A stretch of 42,610 nucleotides of DNA, from positions 1 through 42,610 of the forward strand of contig PSRM01000360.1 of the NCBI GenBank assembly GCA_003176045.1. Reading direction: 5' to 3'. Numbering within the stretch: the first letter of the stretch is position 1; every line of letters begins with the position of its first letter. Position numbers and translations under genes: made by a program. Below, one piece after another: positions 23,702 to 32,281 of this stretch. A model generated the notes under the pieces. That model saw only the letters and a list, made by a program, of their open reading frames with translations, did no database searches and was not told the origin of the DNA. The stretch comes from Verrucomicrobiota bacterium. GTDB lineage: Bacteria > Verrucomicrobiota > Verrucomicrobiia > Limisphaerales > UBA8199.

Positions 23702-25171
23702 CTACACTTCGATCAACATCCGCGCAGGGTCTTCGATGTTTTCTTTTACGCGTTTCAGGAACGACACCGCTTCGCGGCCATCTACGATGCGGTGATCGTA
23801 GGTCAGGGCGACGTACATCATCGGGCGGATCACCACGGCGCCATCGCGGGCAACTGGGCGCTCCTGAGTGGCGTGCAGGCCAAGGACGCCGCTTTGGGGC
23901 GGGTTGACGATGGGTGTGGAAAGCAGTGATCCATACACTCCGCCGTTGCTGATCGTGAACGTGCCTCCCTGCAATTCCTCTACCTTGAGTTTGTTTTCCT
24001 GGGCCCGCGCTGCGAAATCACCGATGGCAACTTCGATTTCGGCGAAGCTCATGCGCTCAGCATTGCGCAAAACGGGAACCACCAGCCCTTTGCCACTGCC
24101 GATGGCGATGCCAATGTCAAAGAAGTTGTGATAGATGATATCGGTGTCGCGAACCTCGGCATTGAGCACCGGGAATTGTTTGAGCGCGTCAATGGCCGCT
24201 TTGACGAAGAAGGACATGAGGCCGAGCTTCACGTTGTATTTCTGCCGAAAAGCCTCGCCATGCTGCTTGCGGAGCGTCACCACAGCGCCCATGTCAACCT
24301 CGTTGAAAGTCGTCAACAGGGCTCTGGTGCGCTGGGCTTCTACCAGACGCTCGGCGATGGTGCGGCGGAGCCGCGTCATGGGCACCACTTCTTCTTGACG
24401 CGATTCTGGATGCTGGAAGCCGGACGCTGGCTGGTCGCCAGCGGATGATGGATGATGGATGATGGATGGTGGATCATGTCGAGCGGATGCTGGATCCTGG
24501 ATACTGGATGCAGGCCGCAGGTTGGGCGAATTCGCAGCCTCAGCTTCATCAGCAGGCGCTTGCTCTTGTAGCCGATTTCTCTTTTCGGAGACGGTGGGAC
24601 TGGACGCTTGCGCTGAGGGCCGACTTTCTGGTTGCTCTTTTGGACTTTGCGCTTCTGGTTTTTGACTTTGGGCTTCCGATTTCGGGCTTGCGCCGTCGGG
24701 CTGCGGACTTGGGTCTTCGGGTTTTAGACTTTGGACTTTGGACTTCTTGTGCTCCGAAGCCTTGGCGGAGGAGGATGGACTTTGGACTTCGGATTGGGCC
24801 TCTGGCTGTGGACTTTCGGCTTGCGTTTTCCGAGCTTGGTCTTCGGACTTCGGACTTCGAATTTCGGGTTTCGCGCTTCGGCCTTCCGACTTTGGACTTT
24901 GGACTTTGGACTTTGGACTTTCTTTGGGCTTCGGACTTTCTTCCACGTATCCAATGACTTCACCCACTTTCGCCGTCTGGCCTTTGTCTTTTAGGATCTG
25001 TCCGATCGTGCCGGATTCGGGGGCGGGCAGTTCGACGGTCGCCTTTTCACTTTCGATTGTGACAACCGATTCGTCTTTTTCGACCTGGTCACCCTGATGT
25101 TTGAGCCAATCGCCGATTTCGACTTCGGTGATGGATTCACCGACTTCCGGGACTTTGAGTTCGAGTGACAT
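23702..25171 (-). CDS. sucB: 2-oxoglutarate dehydrogenase E2, dihydrolipoyl succinyltransferase
   Basis: A 489-residue E2 core enzyme that transfers the succinyl group from E1-bound ThDP via lipoyl-lysine to CoA. The lipoyl domain spans 1-77, with Lys43 in the ESEKATVE motif. The catalytic domain spans about 256-489, with the His460/Asp464 motif in YDHRIVDG. Between them lie about 180 residues of Pro/Ser/Lys/Gln-rich linker made of 7-residue cycles (SPKSKVQ-like, then PASxxxHP-like) coded by heptamer DNA arrays. The peripheral subunit-binding domain normally found there (an SPxVRxLAxE...GTGxxGRI pattern) is not visible, so docking of E3 and E1 must differ or be weak. It follows sucA by 107 bases and is surely in its operon. 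No E3 gene is in the window. Confidence 0.93.
   Translation of the reverse strand: MSLELKVPEVGESITEVEIGDWLKHQGDQVEKDESVVTIESEKATVELPAPESGTIGQILKDKGQTAKVGEVIGYVEESPKPKESPKSKVQSPKSEGRSAKPEIRSPKSEDQARKTQAESPQPEAQSEVQSPSSSAKASEHKKSKVQSLKPEDPSPQPDGASPKSEAQSQKPEAQSPKEQPESRPSAQASSPTVSEKRNRLQEQAPADEAEAANSPNLRPASSIQDPASARHDPPSIIHHPSSAGDQPASGFQHPESRQEEVVPMTRLRRTIAERLVEAQRTRALLTTFNEVDMGAVVTLRKQHGEAFRQKYNVKLGLMSFFVKAAIDALKQFPVLNAEVRDTDIIYHNFFDIGIAIGSGKGLVVPVLRNAERMSFAEIEVAIGDFAARAQENKLKVEELQGGTFTISNGGVYGSLLSTPIVNPPQSGVLGLHATQERPVARDGAVVIRPMMYVALTYDHRIVDGREAVSFLKRVKENIEDPARMLIEV
24406..24940 (-). repeat. Heptamer arrays forming the E2 linker
   Basis: This coding region of sucB contains CAAAGTC and CGAAGTC arrays (about 24650-24940) and ATCCAGC/ATCCATC-type arrays (about 24419-24510). 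Translated, they give SPKSKVQ and IQHPASS-type cycles. The same units occur in non-coding DNA at 22893-22928, 23442-23471 and 40612-40654. Both strands are open across much of the array, so antisense reading frames here are artefacts. Confidence 0.85.
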
Positions 25172-25175
25172 GGGA

Positions 25176-25280
25176 AGTGAAACGTGATGCGTGAAACGTG
25201 AAATGTGGTTAGTAATTAGTAGCCAGTAGTCCGTGGTCGGGTGGTCTTGGAGTTCTTCTATCTCCCATCTTCCATCTCCT
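25176..25280. repeat. Three heptamer arrays between sucA and sucB
   Basis: GTGAAAC units (25184-25206), AGTAATT/AGTAGCC/AGTAGTC (25211-25233) and ATCTCCC/ATCTTCC/ATCTCCT (25258-25278) follow each other in the 107-bp spacer of the sucA-sucB pair. Each is a distinct 7-base word repeated three or four times. Confidence 0.75.
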
Positions 25281-28200
25281 AACTTCCACCGAAAGCTCGC
25301 GCGATCAACTCGGTTTGTTCCTGCTTATGGCGGCTGTGGGAACCTACGGCGGGTGATCCAGCGGCTGGGCGGGAGATGCAGGAAAAGGGAAACCGATCAA
25401 AGAGCCGTTCGCCAAAGTGGACTCTAAGAAATCGCCAGGCGCCCATGTTCTCTGGTTCTTCCTGTACCCAGAATGTAGGCGTTCCTTCCGGGTAGGAGGC
25501 CAGAATTGCTTCAAGCATCTCATGAGGCAAGGGATAGAGTTGTTCCAGGCGGATGATTGCGAGGTCCTCGCGCCTGGTTTCTTCGCGGTGCGCAGCCAGC
25601 TCGTAGTAGATCTTGCCGGCGCAGAGGAGGATGCGGCGGACGGACGGCGAAGCATTTGGAGTGCGCTCCCGATCCATCGGGAGCGCTTTTCCCGGCTCCG
25701 GTGATGCGAAAGCGCTCCCGCTGAATCGGGAGCGCACTCCAAAACGCTCCGCGTGATCCGGGAGCACTCGCTGAAAGATCCCCTCGGCGCAATCCTGCAG
25801 CGATGATACCACTCTGGGATGCCGGAGCAAGCTTTTGGGGGTGAGAACCACCAGCGGCTTGCGCCATGAAACGAGCATCTGTCGGCGAAGGCAATGGAAG
25901 TACTGAGCGGGCGTAGTGGGATATACCACCTGAATGTTATCGCCGGCCGCCAGTTCAAGAAACCGCTCGAGGCGCGCGCTGGAATGTTCGGGCCCCTGCC
26001 CTTCGAACCCGTGCGGCAACAAGAGCACAAGGCCGCTCAGTCGCTGCCATTTCTCTTCCGCACTGGCAATGAACTGATCCATGATCGGCTGGGCCACATT
26101 GAAGAAGTCCCCGTATTGCGCCTCCCACAAGACCAGCGCGTCAGGATAATCCAGGCTATAGCCATACTCAAAACCGAGCACGCCGGTCTCGGAAAGCGGA
26201 CTGTTCAGGATTTCGACTGGCGCTTGGTTCGGCGCCAAATGTTGCAGGGGAATCCAGGTATGCCCGTCTTCGTGCTCGTGCAACACCGCGTGGCGTTGGC
26301 TGAATGTGCCACGCTCACTATCCTGGCCGCTCAGCCGGATTCGAAATCCTTCGCAGGCCAAACTGGCCAAAGCCAAGATCTCGGCCGCGGTCCAATTCAG
26401 CGGTTCCTCCCCGTGCGCCATTTTCTGAATCATCTGCGCCAGTTTTTGGATTTTTGGATGCGGATGAAAATCCGCCGGTAACCACGTCGTCAGTTCCAAC
26501 CAGTTCGCGAGTTGGGGAACGGAGAGGGTCGAAGGCCGGGGGTCGAGGTAAACAGAGCCGCGACCTTGAGAGAGCGCCCCGGCCGCTACATTTTCACTCG
26601 TGCCGCCACCGCCCTCGCCCCCCGACCCTCGCCTCTCCTCCCTCTCCAACCCTCCGCGGTATTTGGCCCAGATACCGCGAAGCTGCTCCGAACTATCGCG
26701 CGGCTGCTTACCTCCGGGACTTTGGACTTTGGACTTTGGACTGTGGACTTCTGTCCGACTTTGGACTTCTTCTAGCTCCTTCTCAAGCGCCTCACGCCGT
26801 CGCTCCGCAATGGCCTCGGCCTCTTCGCGCGTCACCTCACCGAGCTTCAGCAAATGCTCGAGATATCCTGCACGAACCGACTTGCGCCCTGCGATGGCTC
26901 GATAAAGGACCGGTTGCGTGAAGGAAGGTTCATCTCCTTCATTATGACCCAGGCGCCGGTAGCCGTACATGACGATTACGACATCGCGCTTGAACTCCCA
27001 ACGGAAATCCATCGCCAAACGCACCACCTGCGCCACGGCTTCGGGATCTTCGCCGTTCACGTGGAAGATCGGAATTTGCAGCATGCGAGCGATATCGCTG
27101 GCATTGGGGCTGGAACGGGCCTGCTCGGGGCCGGTGGTAAAACCGATCTGGTTGTTGAGGATCACATGAAGGGTGCCGCCGGTCGTGTAACCGCTCAGTT
27201 GGCTCAAGTTCAATGTCTCCTGGACCACGCCCTGGCCAGGAAACGAAGCGTCGCCGTGAATCAGCAAAGTCATGCCCCGGCGCCGCTCGCGGTCTCCTGC
27301 CCGGTCCTGTTTGGCGCGCGTGCGGCCCAGGGCCACCGCATTGACAAATTCGAGATGGCTTGGATTGAAGCAAAGCGAGAGATGAATCTTTTTGCCATCA
27401 GAGTTTACCCAGTCTGTGCTATAGCCCAGATGATATTTCACATCGCCATGGGCGGGGGAGGACCGCCAGTCAATATCGGCAAATTCCCGGAAGATTAGAC
27501 GCGGGCTTTTGCCCATGATGTTGGCCAGCACGTTGAGGCGGCCACGATGCGCCATGCCCAGCACAATCTCCTGGATCCCCTGCCCTATCGCTTTTTCGAT
27601 CGCCAGGTCCAGGAGCGGGATCAGGCTCTCAGAGCCTTCGAGCGAAAAACTTTTCGCGCCGATGAATTTCTTGCGGATGAACTCCTCGAACGTGACGGCA
27701 TCGGTCAGGCGCGTGAGAATCCGTAGTTGCGCCTCCCGGCTGAGAAGAAGCCGATTTTCGGTCGGCTCCATCCGCCCTTGAAGCCATCGGCGCACGTTCA
27801 GCTCGTCAATGTGCATGTACTGCACACCAATCGAGCGGCAGTAGGTATTGCGCAATTGTTCGAGCAACTGGCCAAGTGTCAGTGAACCTTCTCCGTGTTG
27901 AAAAGTTTCGCTATGCACTGGCAGATTCATATCCGCCTCGGAGAACCCGAGGAATTCCGGCTTCAACTCGGGAGGCATCGGCGGCTGGATACCAAGCGGG
28001 TCCACTTGGGCGATGCGGTGGCCACGCACGCGATAAAGCCGAATGAGCATGTAAACCCGGTCTTGCTTCACCTGCTCCGAGCAATCGTCACGCCTTTCTG
28101 ATACGCCGGGCGGATTGAATACTGAAAATGACCGGAACGAAGGTCCGAACCGCGGAGGCTGAGGCTTTTGACCGTCGCCAGATTCCGAGAAGAAGCTACG

Positions 28201-28317
28201 CCAATCCTCCGGCACCGAGGCCGGATCTCGCAAGAAATCCTCGTAGAGCCCTTCCACGAAACGCAGGCTTGAAAGCCCCGGAAGCGAACTGCCTTGATCT
28301 CCATTAAGTGAGCCCAT
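25279..28317 (-). CDS. sucA: 2-oxoglutarate dehydrogenase E1 component
   Basis: A ThDP-dependent E1, 1012 residues from this ATG (MGSLNGDQGS), that decarboxylates 2-oxoglutarate and succinylates the lipoyl group of E2. Family signatures include an N-terminal VEGLYEDFLRDPASVPEDW, GMAHRGRLNVLANIMGKSP, IHGDASFPGQG, GYRRLGHNEGDEPSFTQP, GQDSERGTFSQRHAV, the segment around FEYGYSLDYPD, and LLLPHGFEGQGPEHSSAR. An upstream-extended frame to 28419 adds 34 residues of no known match. Compared with the usual family plan, two stretches look like insertions. One is a heptamer-coded EVHSPKSKVQSP segment (about residue 520). The other is about 38 residues (about 853-890) coded by an inverted repeat. Both stay in frame, and the catalytic motifs are intact. 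Confidence 0.95.
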   Translation of the reverse strand: MGSLNGDQGSSLPGLSSLRFVEGLYEDFLRDPASVPEDWRSFFSESGDGQKPQPPRFGPSFRSFSVFNPPGVSERRDDCSEQVKQDRVYMLIRLYRVRGHRIAQVDPLGIQPPMPPELKPEFLGFSEADMNLPVHSETFQHGEGSLTLGQLLEQLRNTYCRSIGVQYMHIDELNVRRWLQGRMEPTENRLLLSREAQLRILTRLTDAVTFEEFIRKKFIGAKSFSLEGSESLIPLLDLAIEKAIGQGIQEIVLGMAHRGRLNVLANIMGKSPRLIFREFADIDWRSSPAHGDVKYHLGYSTDWVNSDGKKIHLSLCFNPSHLEFVNAVALGRTRAKQDRAGDRERRRGMTLLIHGDASFPGQGVVQETLNLSQLSGYTTGGTLHVILNNQIGFTTGPEQARSSPNASDIARMLQIPIFHVNGEDPEAVAQVVRLAMDFRWEFKRDVVIVMYGYRRLGHNEGDEPSFTQPVLYRAIAGRKSVRAGYLEHLLKLGEVTREEAEAIAERRREALEKELEEVQSRTEVHSPKSKVQSPGGKQPRDSSEQLRGIWAKYRGGLEREERRGSGGEGGGGTSENVAAGALSQGRGSVYLDPRPSTLSVPQLANWLELTTWLPADFHPHPKIQKLAQMIQKMAHGEEPLNWTAAEILALASLACEGFRIRLSGQDSERGTFSQRHAVLHEHEDGHTWIPLQHLAPNQAPVEILNSPLSETGVLGFEYGYSLDYPDALVLWEAQYGDFFNVAQPIMDQFIASAEEKWQRLSGLVLLLPHGFEGQGPEHSSARLERFLELAAGDNIQVVYPTTPAQYFHCLRRQMLVSWRKPLVVLTPKSLLRHPRVVSSLQDCAEGIFQRVLPDHAERFGVRSRFSGSAFASPEPGKALPMDRERTPNASPSVRRILLCAGKIYYELAAHREETRREDLAIIRLEQLYPLPHEMLEAILASYPEGTPTFWVQEEPENMGAWRFLRVHFGERLFDRFPFSCISRPAAGSPAVGSHSRHKQEQTELIARAFGGS
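25655..25743. repeat. In-frame 35-bp inverted repeat inside sucA
   Basis: Arms 25655-25689 (TTTGGAGTGCGCTCCCGATC, ending GGGAGCGCTTT) and 25709-25743 pair with two mismatches around a 19-base loop. Its ends, TTTGGAGTGC and GCGCTTT, are the same constant sequence that closes the MITE-like elements at 3724-3941 and 21135-21362, here with an inner GCTCCCGAT...ATCGGGAGC hairpin. It adds residues just before the conserved ILLCAGKIYYEL strand of E1. Confidence 0.85.
26716..26769 (-). repeat. CAAAGTC heptamer array inside sucA
   Basis: Five to six CAAAGTC-type units are read in frame as EVHSPKSKVQSP-like residues in a loop between the first large domain of E1 and its GIWAKYRGG segment. It is the same word as in the sucB linker and at 22893-22928. 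Confidence 0.85.
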
Positions 28318-28464
28318 CGTTGTTACCAGAATATAATCCGGTTTCGGCCTGGGTCGAGGTGAGGCGAGAACTTTGTTAAGTTTGCGACTAAGTTTTATGG
28401 TGCAACTTTGTTCTCCCAAAGGAGTTGGGAATTAGTAAACTGAGGGTTGGATTGGACTGTTTCC

Positions 28465-29424
28465 ATGACCGAAGGACCAATGATCGAGGTGGCTAACCTC
28501 ACGAAACGATTCGCCGGGCGCACTGCGATATCGAATGTGTCCTTTGAGGTTAAACGGGGGGAAATAGTCGGCTTGCTCGGCCCCAATGGGGCGGGTAAGA
28601 GCACGACCATGAGGATCCTGGCATGTTACCTGCCCGCCAGCTCGGGAATGGTGCATGTAGCAGGGCTGGATGTCTTTCGGGATTCAGTCGAGGTGCGCCG
28701 GCGCATCGGTTATATGCCTGAAAACAATCCGCTGCACCCGGATATGCGGGTGCGGGAATATCTAAAATTCCGTGCGCGGCTCAAGGGGTTGCGCCGCAGG
28801 ACGTCCCGGGAACGCGTGGACACGGTGATGGAGCAGTGCGGGCTGACGGAGGTTGGAAAACGGATCATCGGACAGCTTTCCAAAGGTTTTCGACAACGGG
28901 TTGGCCTTGCGGACGCATTGGTGCACGAGCCGGAATTGCTGATTTTAGATGAACCCACCATTGGGTTGGACCCGAACCAAATCCGTGCCGTGCGCCAGCT
29001 TATCAAGGGCCTGGCCAATTCGCATACCGTCCTGGTTTCCACGCATATCCTTCCTGAGGCCGAAATGACGTGCAATCGGTTCGTGCTTTTGTATGAAGGC
29101 AGGATCCAGGCCGCCGATACTCCAGATGGCCTTCAGCGGCTCATGAGCGGGCATAGCCAGGTGATTGCCGAAATTGCCGCGCCGCAGGCTGATTTGGAGG
29201 AATGTTGGATGCAGATGGGCGAGATCGAACATTTCGACATCTCGCCGGCGCAGGGCGATTACTTCCGGTGCGCGCTGACGCCGCGCGATGGACTGGATTT
29301 GCGGCCGCTGATTTTTGAGCTGGCGCGCAGCCGCGGCTGGATCTTGCGCGAACTGACGCGCAACCGCCATTCGCTGGAGGATATTTTCGTGCAGCTCACC
29401 AAACCGGAGAGCGAAGAAGAATAA
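28465..29424 (+). CDS. ABC transporter ATP-binding protein (GldA-like)
   Basis: A 319-residue ABC ATPase: Walker A GPNGAGKST, Q-loop region YMPENNPL, signature LSKGFRQRVGLADAL, Walker B LLILDEP and switch His in STHILPEAE. A C-terminal extension (about 220-319) follows, as in GldA/NatA-type export ATPases. It would energise the ABC-2 permease coded downstream. It is the first gene of a run permease, GldG-like, DUF4340, AsmA-like. The frame opens at a TTG (28447). ATG 28465 and ATG 28480 are both possible; the latter has a GAAGGA only three bases upstream, too close to be decisive. The divergent sucA gene starts 148 bases away. Confidence 0.93.
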   Translation: MTEGPMIEVANLTKRFAGRTAISNVSFEVKRGEIVGLLGPNGAGKSTTMRILACYLPASSGMVHVAGLDVFRDSVEVRRRIGYMPENNPLHPDMRVREYLKFRARLKGLRRRTSRERVDTVMEQCGLTEVGKRIIGQLSKGFRQRVGLADALVHEPELLILDEPTIGLDPNQIRAVRQLIKGLANSHTVLVSTHILPEAEMTCNRFVLLYEGRIQAADTPDGLQRLMSGHSQVIAEIAAPQADLEECWMQMGEIEHFDISPAQGDYFRCALTPRDGLDLRPLIFELARSRGWILRELTRNRHSLEDIFVQLTKPESEEE

Positions 29425-29681
29425 TCAAACATCAAACACCAAACACCAAGCTCCAAGGAAACACAAATTCCAAACACCAAACCCGCTCGATCTCGCTGAT
29501 GAATAGTAAGTCGAATACGTCTCTCTTACCCCTGCCCTTTCCCACCGGAAAAGAGGTAATTCCGGGCAGCGTCTCTGCCATAGATCGTTCATGGACTCAT
29601 TTGATGGCCGGGCGCGCGAAACGGTGTTGGAGTTTGGTGTTTGAGATTTCTCTGGTGTTTGATGTTTGGTGTTTGGTGTTT
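29425..29681. repeat. Heptamer-arm inverted arrays, CAAACAC type (H3)
   Basis: The left array 29425-29482 (CAAACAC/CAAACAT, with an off-phase GGAAACA) and the right array 29625-29681 (GTGTTTG, with an off-phase TTTCTCT) are opposed. About 140 bases separate them, including TTACCCCTGCCCTTTCCCAC...GGCAGCGTCTC, with no convincing gene. This fills the ATPase-permease gap. Confidence 0.8.
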
Positions 29682-29713
29682 CCTCTCTTTGGTCACATCT
29701 CGAAACCACAGTG

Positions 29714-30466
29714 ATGCGAGCCTATTGGACATTAACATGGAGGGAGTTAGGCGCATACTTCCTGTCTCTGACGGGGTATATCATCATTGCCGCGAGCCTG
29801 TTTCTGACGGGGCTCTCATTTATTGATTTGTTGGATCGGCTGCGCGGCGAGGCCATGCCAGCGCCGCTGACGGAGATCTATTTCAATACATGGTGGTTCC
29901 CGATGATCGTGGTGCTGGCCACGCCGGTCATTACGATGCGGCTGTTTGCGCAGGAAAAGTTCTCAGGCACCTTCGAGACACTGATGACTACGCCGGTGAG
30001 CGACCTGCAGGTGGTGCTGGCGAAGTTCAGCGCGGCGCTGGTCTTTTATATAGTGCTATGGTTGCCGCTCGTCGGTTGCGTGCTCCTGGTAAGACACTAT
30101 TCCAATGATCAGAGCGCCTTCGACAGCGGCATCATGGGCAGCACATTCCTTGGCATTATTCTGCTGGGCGGGTTGCTCGTCTCGCTAGGCTGCTGCGCCT
30201 CGGCGCTGACCCGCAGCCAGGTGGCTGCGGCGATGATGGGGCTGGCTTTTGGGTTCAGTGTGCTCCTCCTGGGCTTTCTTGCAGACAAGACAGCAACCCA
30301 TGCCAGTTGGCAGGCCCAGGTGCTGGCCTGTTTCGCGATTTTCGAGCAGATGCGCGATTTTGCGCGAGGGATGGTGGATACGCAGGCGGTGGTGTTGATG
30401 GTGAGCCTCACATTGTTTTTCCTATTTGTAAACCTGCGCATCATCGAGAGCCGGCGGTGGAAATAG
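29714..30466 (+). CDS. ABC-2 type permease (GldF-like)
   Basis: A 250-residue integral membrane protein with six hydrophobic segments. Examples are YFLSLTGYIIIAASLFLTGL, WWFPMIVVLATPVITMRLFA, FSAALVFYIVLWLPLVGCVL and VVLMVSLTLFFLFVNLRI. The motif FAQEKFSGTFETLMTTPVSD after the second segment is typical of ABC-2 permeases of the GldF/NosY group. It would form the membrane channel with the ATPase upstream. The frame continues upstream through the CAAACAC array, so ATG 29714 (MRAYWTLTW) is chosen. In Bacteroidota the GldA/F/G set is tied to gliding, but in other phyla the cargo is unknown. Confidence 0.9.
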   Translation: MRAYWTLTWRELGAYFLSLTGYIIIAASLFLTGLSFIDLLDRLRGEAMPAPLTEIYFNTWWFPMIVVLATPVITMRLFAQEKFSGTFETLMTTPVSDLQVVLAKFSAALVFYIVLWLPLVGCVLLVRHYSNDQSAFDSGIMGSTFLGIILLGGLLVSLGCCASALTRSQVAAAMMGLAFGFSVLLLGFLADKTATHASWQAQVLACFAIFEQMRDFARGMVDTQAVVLMVSLTLFFLFVNLRIIESRRWK

Positions 30467-30491
30467 AACTGATTTAAATGGAACACCACGT

Positions 30492-30620
30492 GCAAACACC
30501 AAACACCAAACACCAAACATCACAGAAACACCAAGCTCCAAGCTCCAAAAGCCGTTCGTTGCTTTTGAGATTTGGTGTTTGGAGCTTTTTTGGAGCTTGG
30601 TGTTTGATGTTTGGTGTTTG
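30492..30620. repeat. Heptamer-arm hairpin, CAAACAC type (H4)
   Basis: The left arm 30492-30550 (CAAACAC x4, off-phase CAGAAAC, then CAAGCTC units) and the right arm 30562-30620 (TTTGGTG/TTGGAGC, off-phase TTTTTT) are separated by an 11-base loop, GCCGTTCGTTG. Almost the whole 192-bp gap could fold into one hairpin in the transcript. Confidence 0.88.
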
Positions 30621-30658
30621 CTTGTGGGTTATTGGTGCCGCGATTCGTGCTTAGTGCT

Positions 30659-32131
30659 ATGGCCGCTGACCCTTTACCCAAGCCCAGCTTCTCCATGGGC
30701 CGCAAATGGGGTATCGCGCTAAAGACGGGCCTGGTGCTGCTGGTGCTGCTATCTGTGGTGGTGATGGTCAACTACATCAGCCGCGATTACCACACGCGGT
30801 TTCACCTGAGCACCCGCACGCAAATCGAGTTGTCGCCCCGGACCGTTGGCTTTCTTAAATCTCTGACCAACCAGGTCCGCGTAACGCTCTACTACGACCA
30901 AAGAGACGAGTTCTACAGCACAATGGCCGATCTGCTCAAAGAATATTGGAAGGTGAATCCCCGTATTACGATTGACACGGTTGATTACCTTAGGAATCCC
31001 GGCGCAGCGCAAAGCGCAAAGGAGGCTTACAAGCTCAATTCGGTGACGGATACTAATTTGATTATCTTTGATTGCGGCGGCCGGATTCGGCCCGTCCCAG
31101 GCACCGGATTGGTCCATTGCACATTGGAGCTGATTCGAGATGAAGAAGGAGTGGAGCGGGCGCGGCGTAAACCGCTGGCATTTCTTGGCGAGTCGGCCTT
31201 CACCTCGGCGCTCATTGAAGTGACCAGCCCAAAAAAACCCGTCGTTTGCTTCCTGCAAGGCCCGGATTTCACGCATTCGATCACCAGCGCCGACGAGTTG
31301 ACCGGTTATTTCAAATTCGCCGCCCTGGCGCAGGAAAGCGGCGCGGAGGTGATGCAGGTCTTTTTGGCCGGCACTAATACTATGCCGCCGGAGTGCAATC
31401 TGCTGATTGTCCCGGGGCCCAGATCGGCACTCAGCACAAACGAACTCAGTCAGATTGACAACTACCTTGCTCAAGGAAGCCGGCTGATGGTCCTCTTCAA
31501 TTCAGGCACCAGGACCAGGGACACGGGGCTGGAAGAAATCCTTACTAAATGGGGGGTGGAGGTCGGGCACAATGCACTGGGCGATACAAGAAACAGCCCC
31601 TCGGGCTCGACGAACGACCTTGTTATCGCCGGTTTCAGCATGCACTCGGTCGTCAACCCGGTGCTTGATGAGTACCTATACATGATGAGGCCGCGAAGCA
31701 TCGCGCAGATAGGATTACGGACGCCGCCTGCCGATGCGCCGAAGGTTGAAGAAATCGCATACACCGAACCGCTCGGGAACATGGCGCGCATAGATAGGCG
31801 TTATCCCGTGATGGTCGCGGTCGAGAAAGGAACGCTCCCAGGCGGCGTCAGCGAACGCGGCACAACACGCATTTTGGTAGCGGGCGACTCCTACTTTCTG
31901 GCAAATCATCAATTGGATGATTATGGCAACCGTGACTTTGCGTGGTCGGCACTTAGCTGGCTGCTTGGCCGCGCGCAGATGATTGATGGGATTGGTCCCC
32001 GGCCGGTTCTGGAATACAGACTGATAATGACCGCGGCCCAGATGGAAGGCGCGGAATGGCTGCTGCTCGGCGGGTTGCCGGGAGGGACGCTGCTGCTGGG
32101 GGGCTTGGTGTGGCTGAGGAGAAGAAGATAA
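30659..32131 (+). CDS. GldG-like ABC transporter auxiliary protein
   Basis: A 490-residue membrane-anchored protein of the GldG/ABC_transp_aux family. One N-terminal membrane segment (LKTGLVLLVLLSVVVMVNYI) is followed by the conserved family start (RTQIELSPRTVGFLKSLT, then VRVTLYYDQRDEF). A large exported or periplasmic domain follows with the glutamine-amidotransferase-like middle seen in this family (CNLLIVPGPRSALSTNEL, QGSRLMVLFNSG). A second membrane segment and an Arg tail (LGGLVWLRRRR) end the protein. It works with the ATPase and permease. ATG 30659 (MAADPLPK) is chosen because upstream codons lie in the heptamer array. Confidence 0.88.
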   Translation: MAADPLPKPSFSMGRKWGIALKTGLVLLVLLSVVVMVNYISRDYHTRFHLSTRTQIELSPRTVGFLKSLTNQVRVTLYYDQRDEFYSTMADLLKEYWKVNPRITIDTVDYLRNPGAAQSAKEAYKLNSVTDTNLIIFDCGGRIRPVPGTGLVHCTLELIRDEEGVERARRKPLAFLGESAFTSALIEVTSPKKPVVCFLQGPDFTHSITSADELTGYFKFAALAQESGAEVMQVFLAGTNTMPPECNLLIVPGPRSALSTNELSQIDNYLAQGSRLMVLFNSGTRTRDTGLEEILTKWGVEVGHNALGDTRNSPSGSTNDLVIAGFSMHSVVNPVLDEYLYMMRPRSIAQIGLRTPPADAPKVEEIAYTEPLGNMARIDRRYPVMVAVEKGTLPGGVSERGTTRILVAGDSYFLANHQLDDYGNRDFAWSALSWLLGRAQMIDGIGPRPVLEYRLIMTAAQMEGAEWLLLGGLPGGTLLLGGLVWLRRRR

Positions 32132-32133
32132 TT

Positions 32134-32266
32134 TGAAACTTCAAACTCCAAACTCCAAACTTCAAGGAAACTTCAATCTTCAAACTTCAAGGCGTCCTGT
32201 CAGCGGAGTTTGGAGCTTGGAATTTGAGGTTTATTTGAATTTTGACGTTTGGAGTTTGAAGTTTTT
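32134..32266. repeat. Heptamer-arm hairpin, CAAACTT/CAAACTC type (H5)
   Basis: The left arm 32134-32191 (AAACTTC and AAACTCC units, with off-phase AAGGAAAC in the middle) and the right arm 32204-32266 (complements, with off-phase TTTATTTG) surround a 12-base loop. The plan is the same as in H4, but the 7-base word has changed by one or two bases. Confidence 0.88.
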
Positions 32267-32281
32267 AGCGGGCCACGTCAA

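Noticed and set aside
24466-24994. Plus-strand frames with DFGLWTLDFG repeats, resembling a repeat protein
   Set aside because: They are antisense to the sucB linker; CAAAGTC-type arrays are stop-free on both strands.
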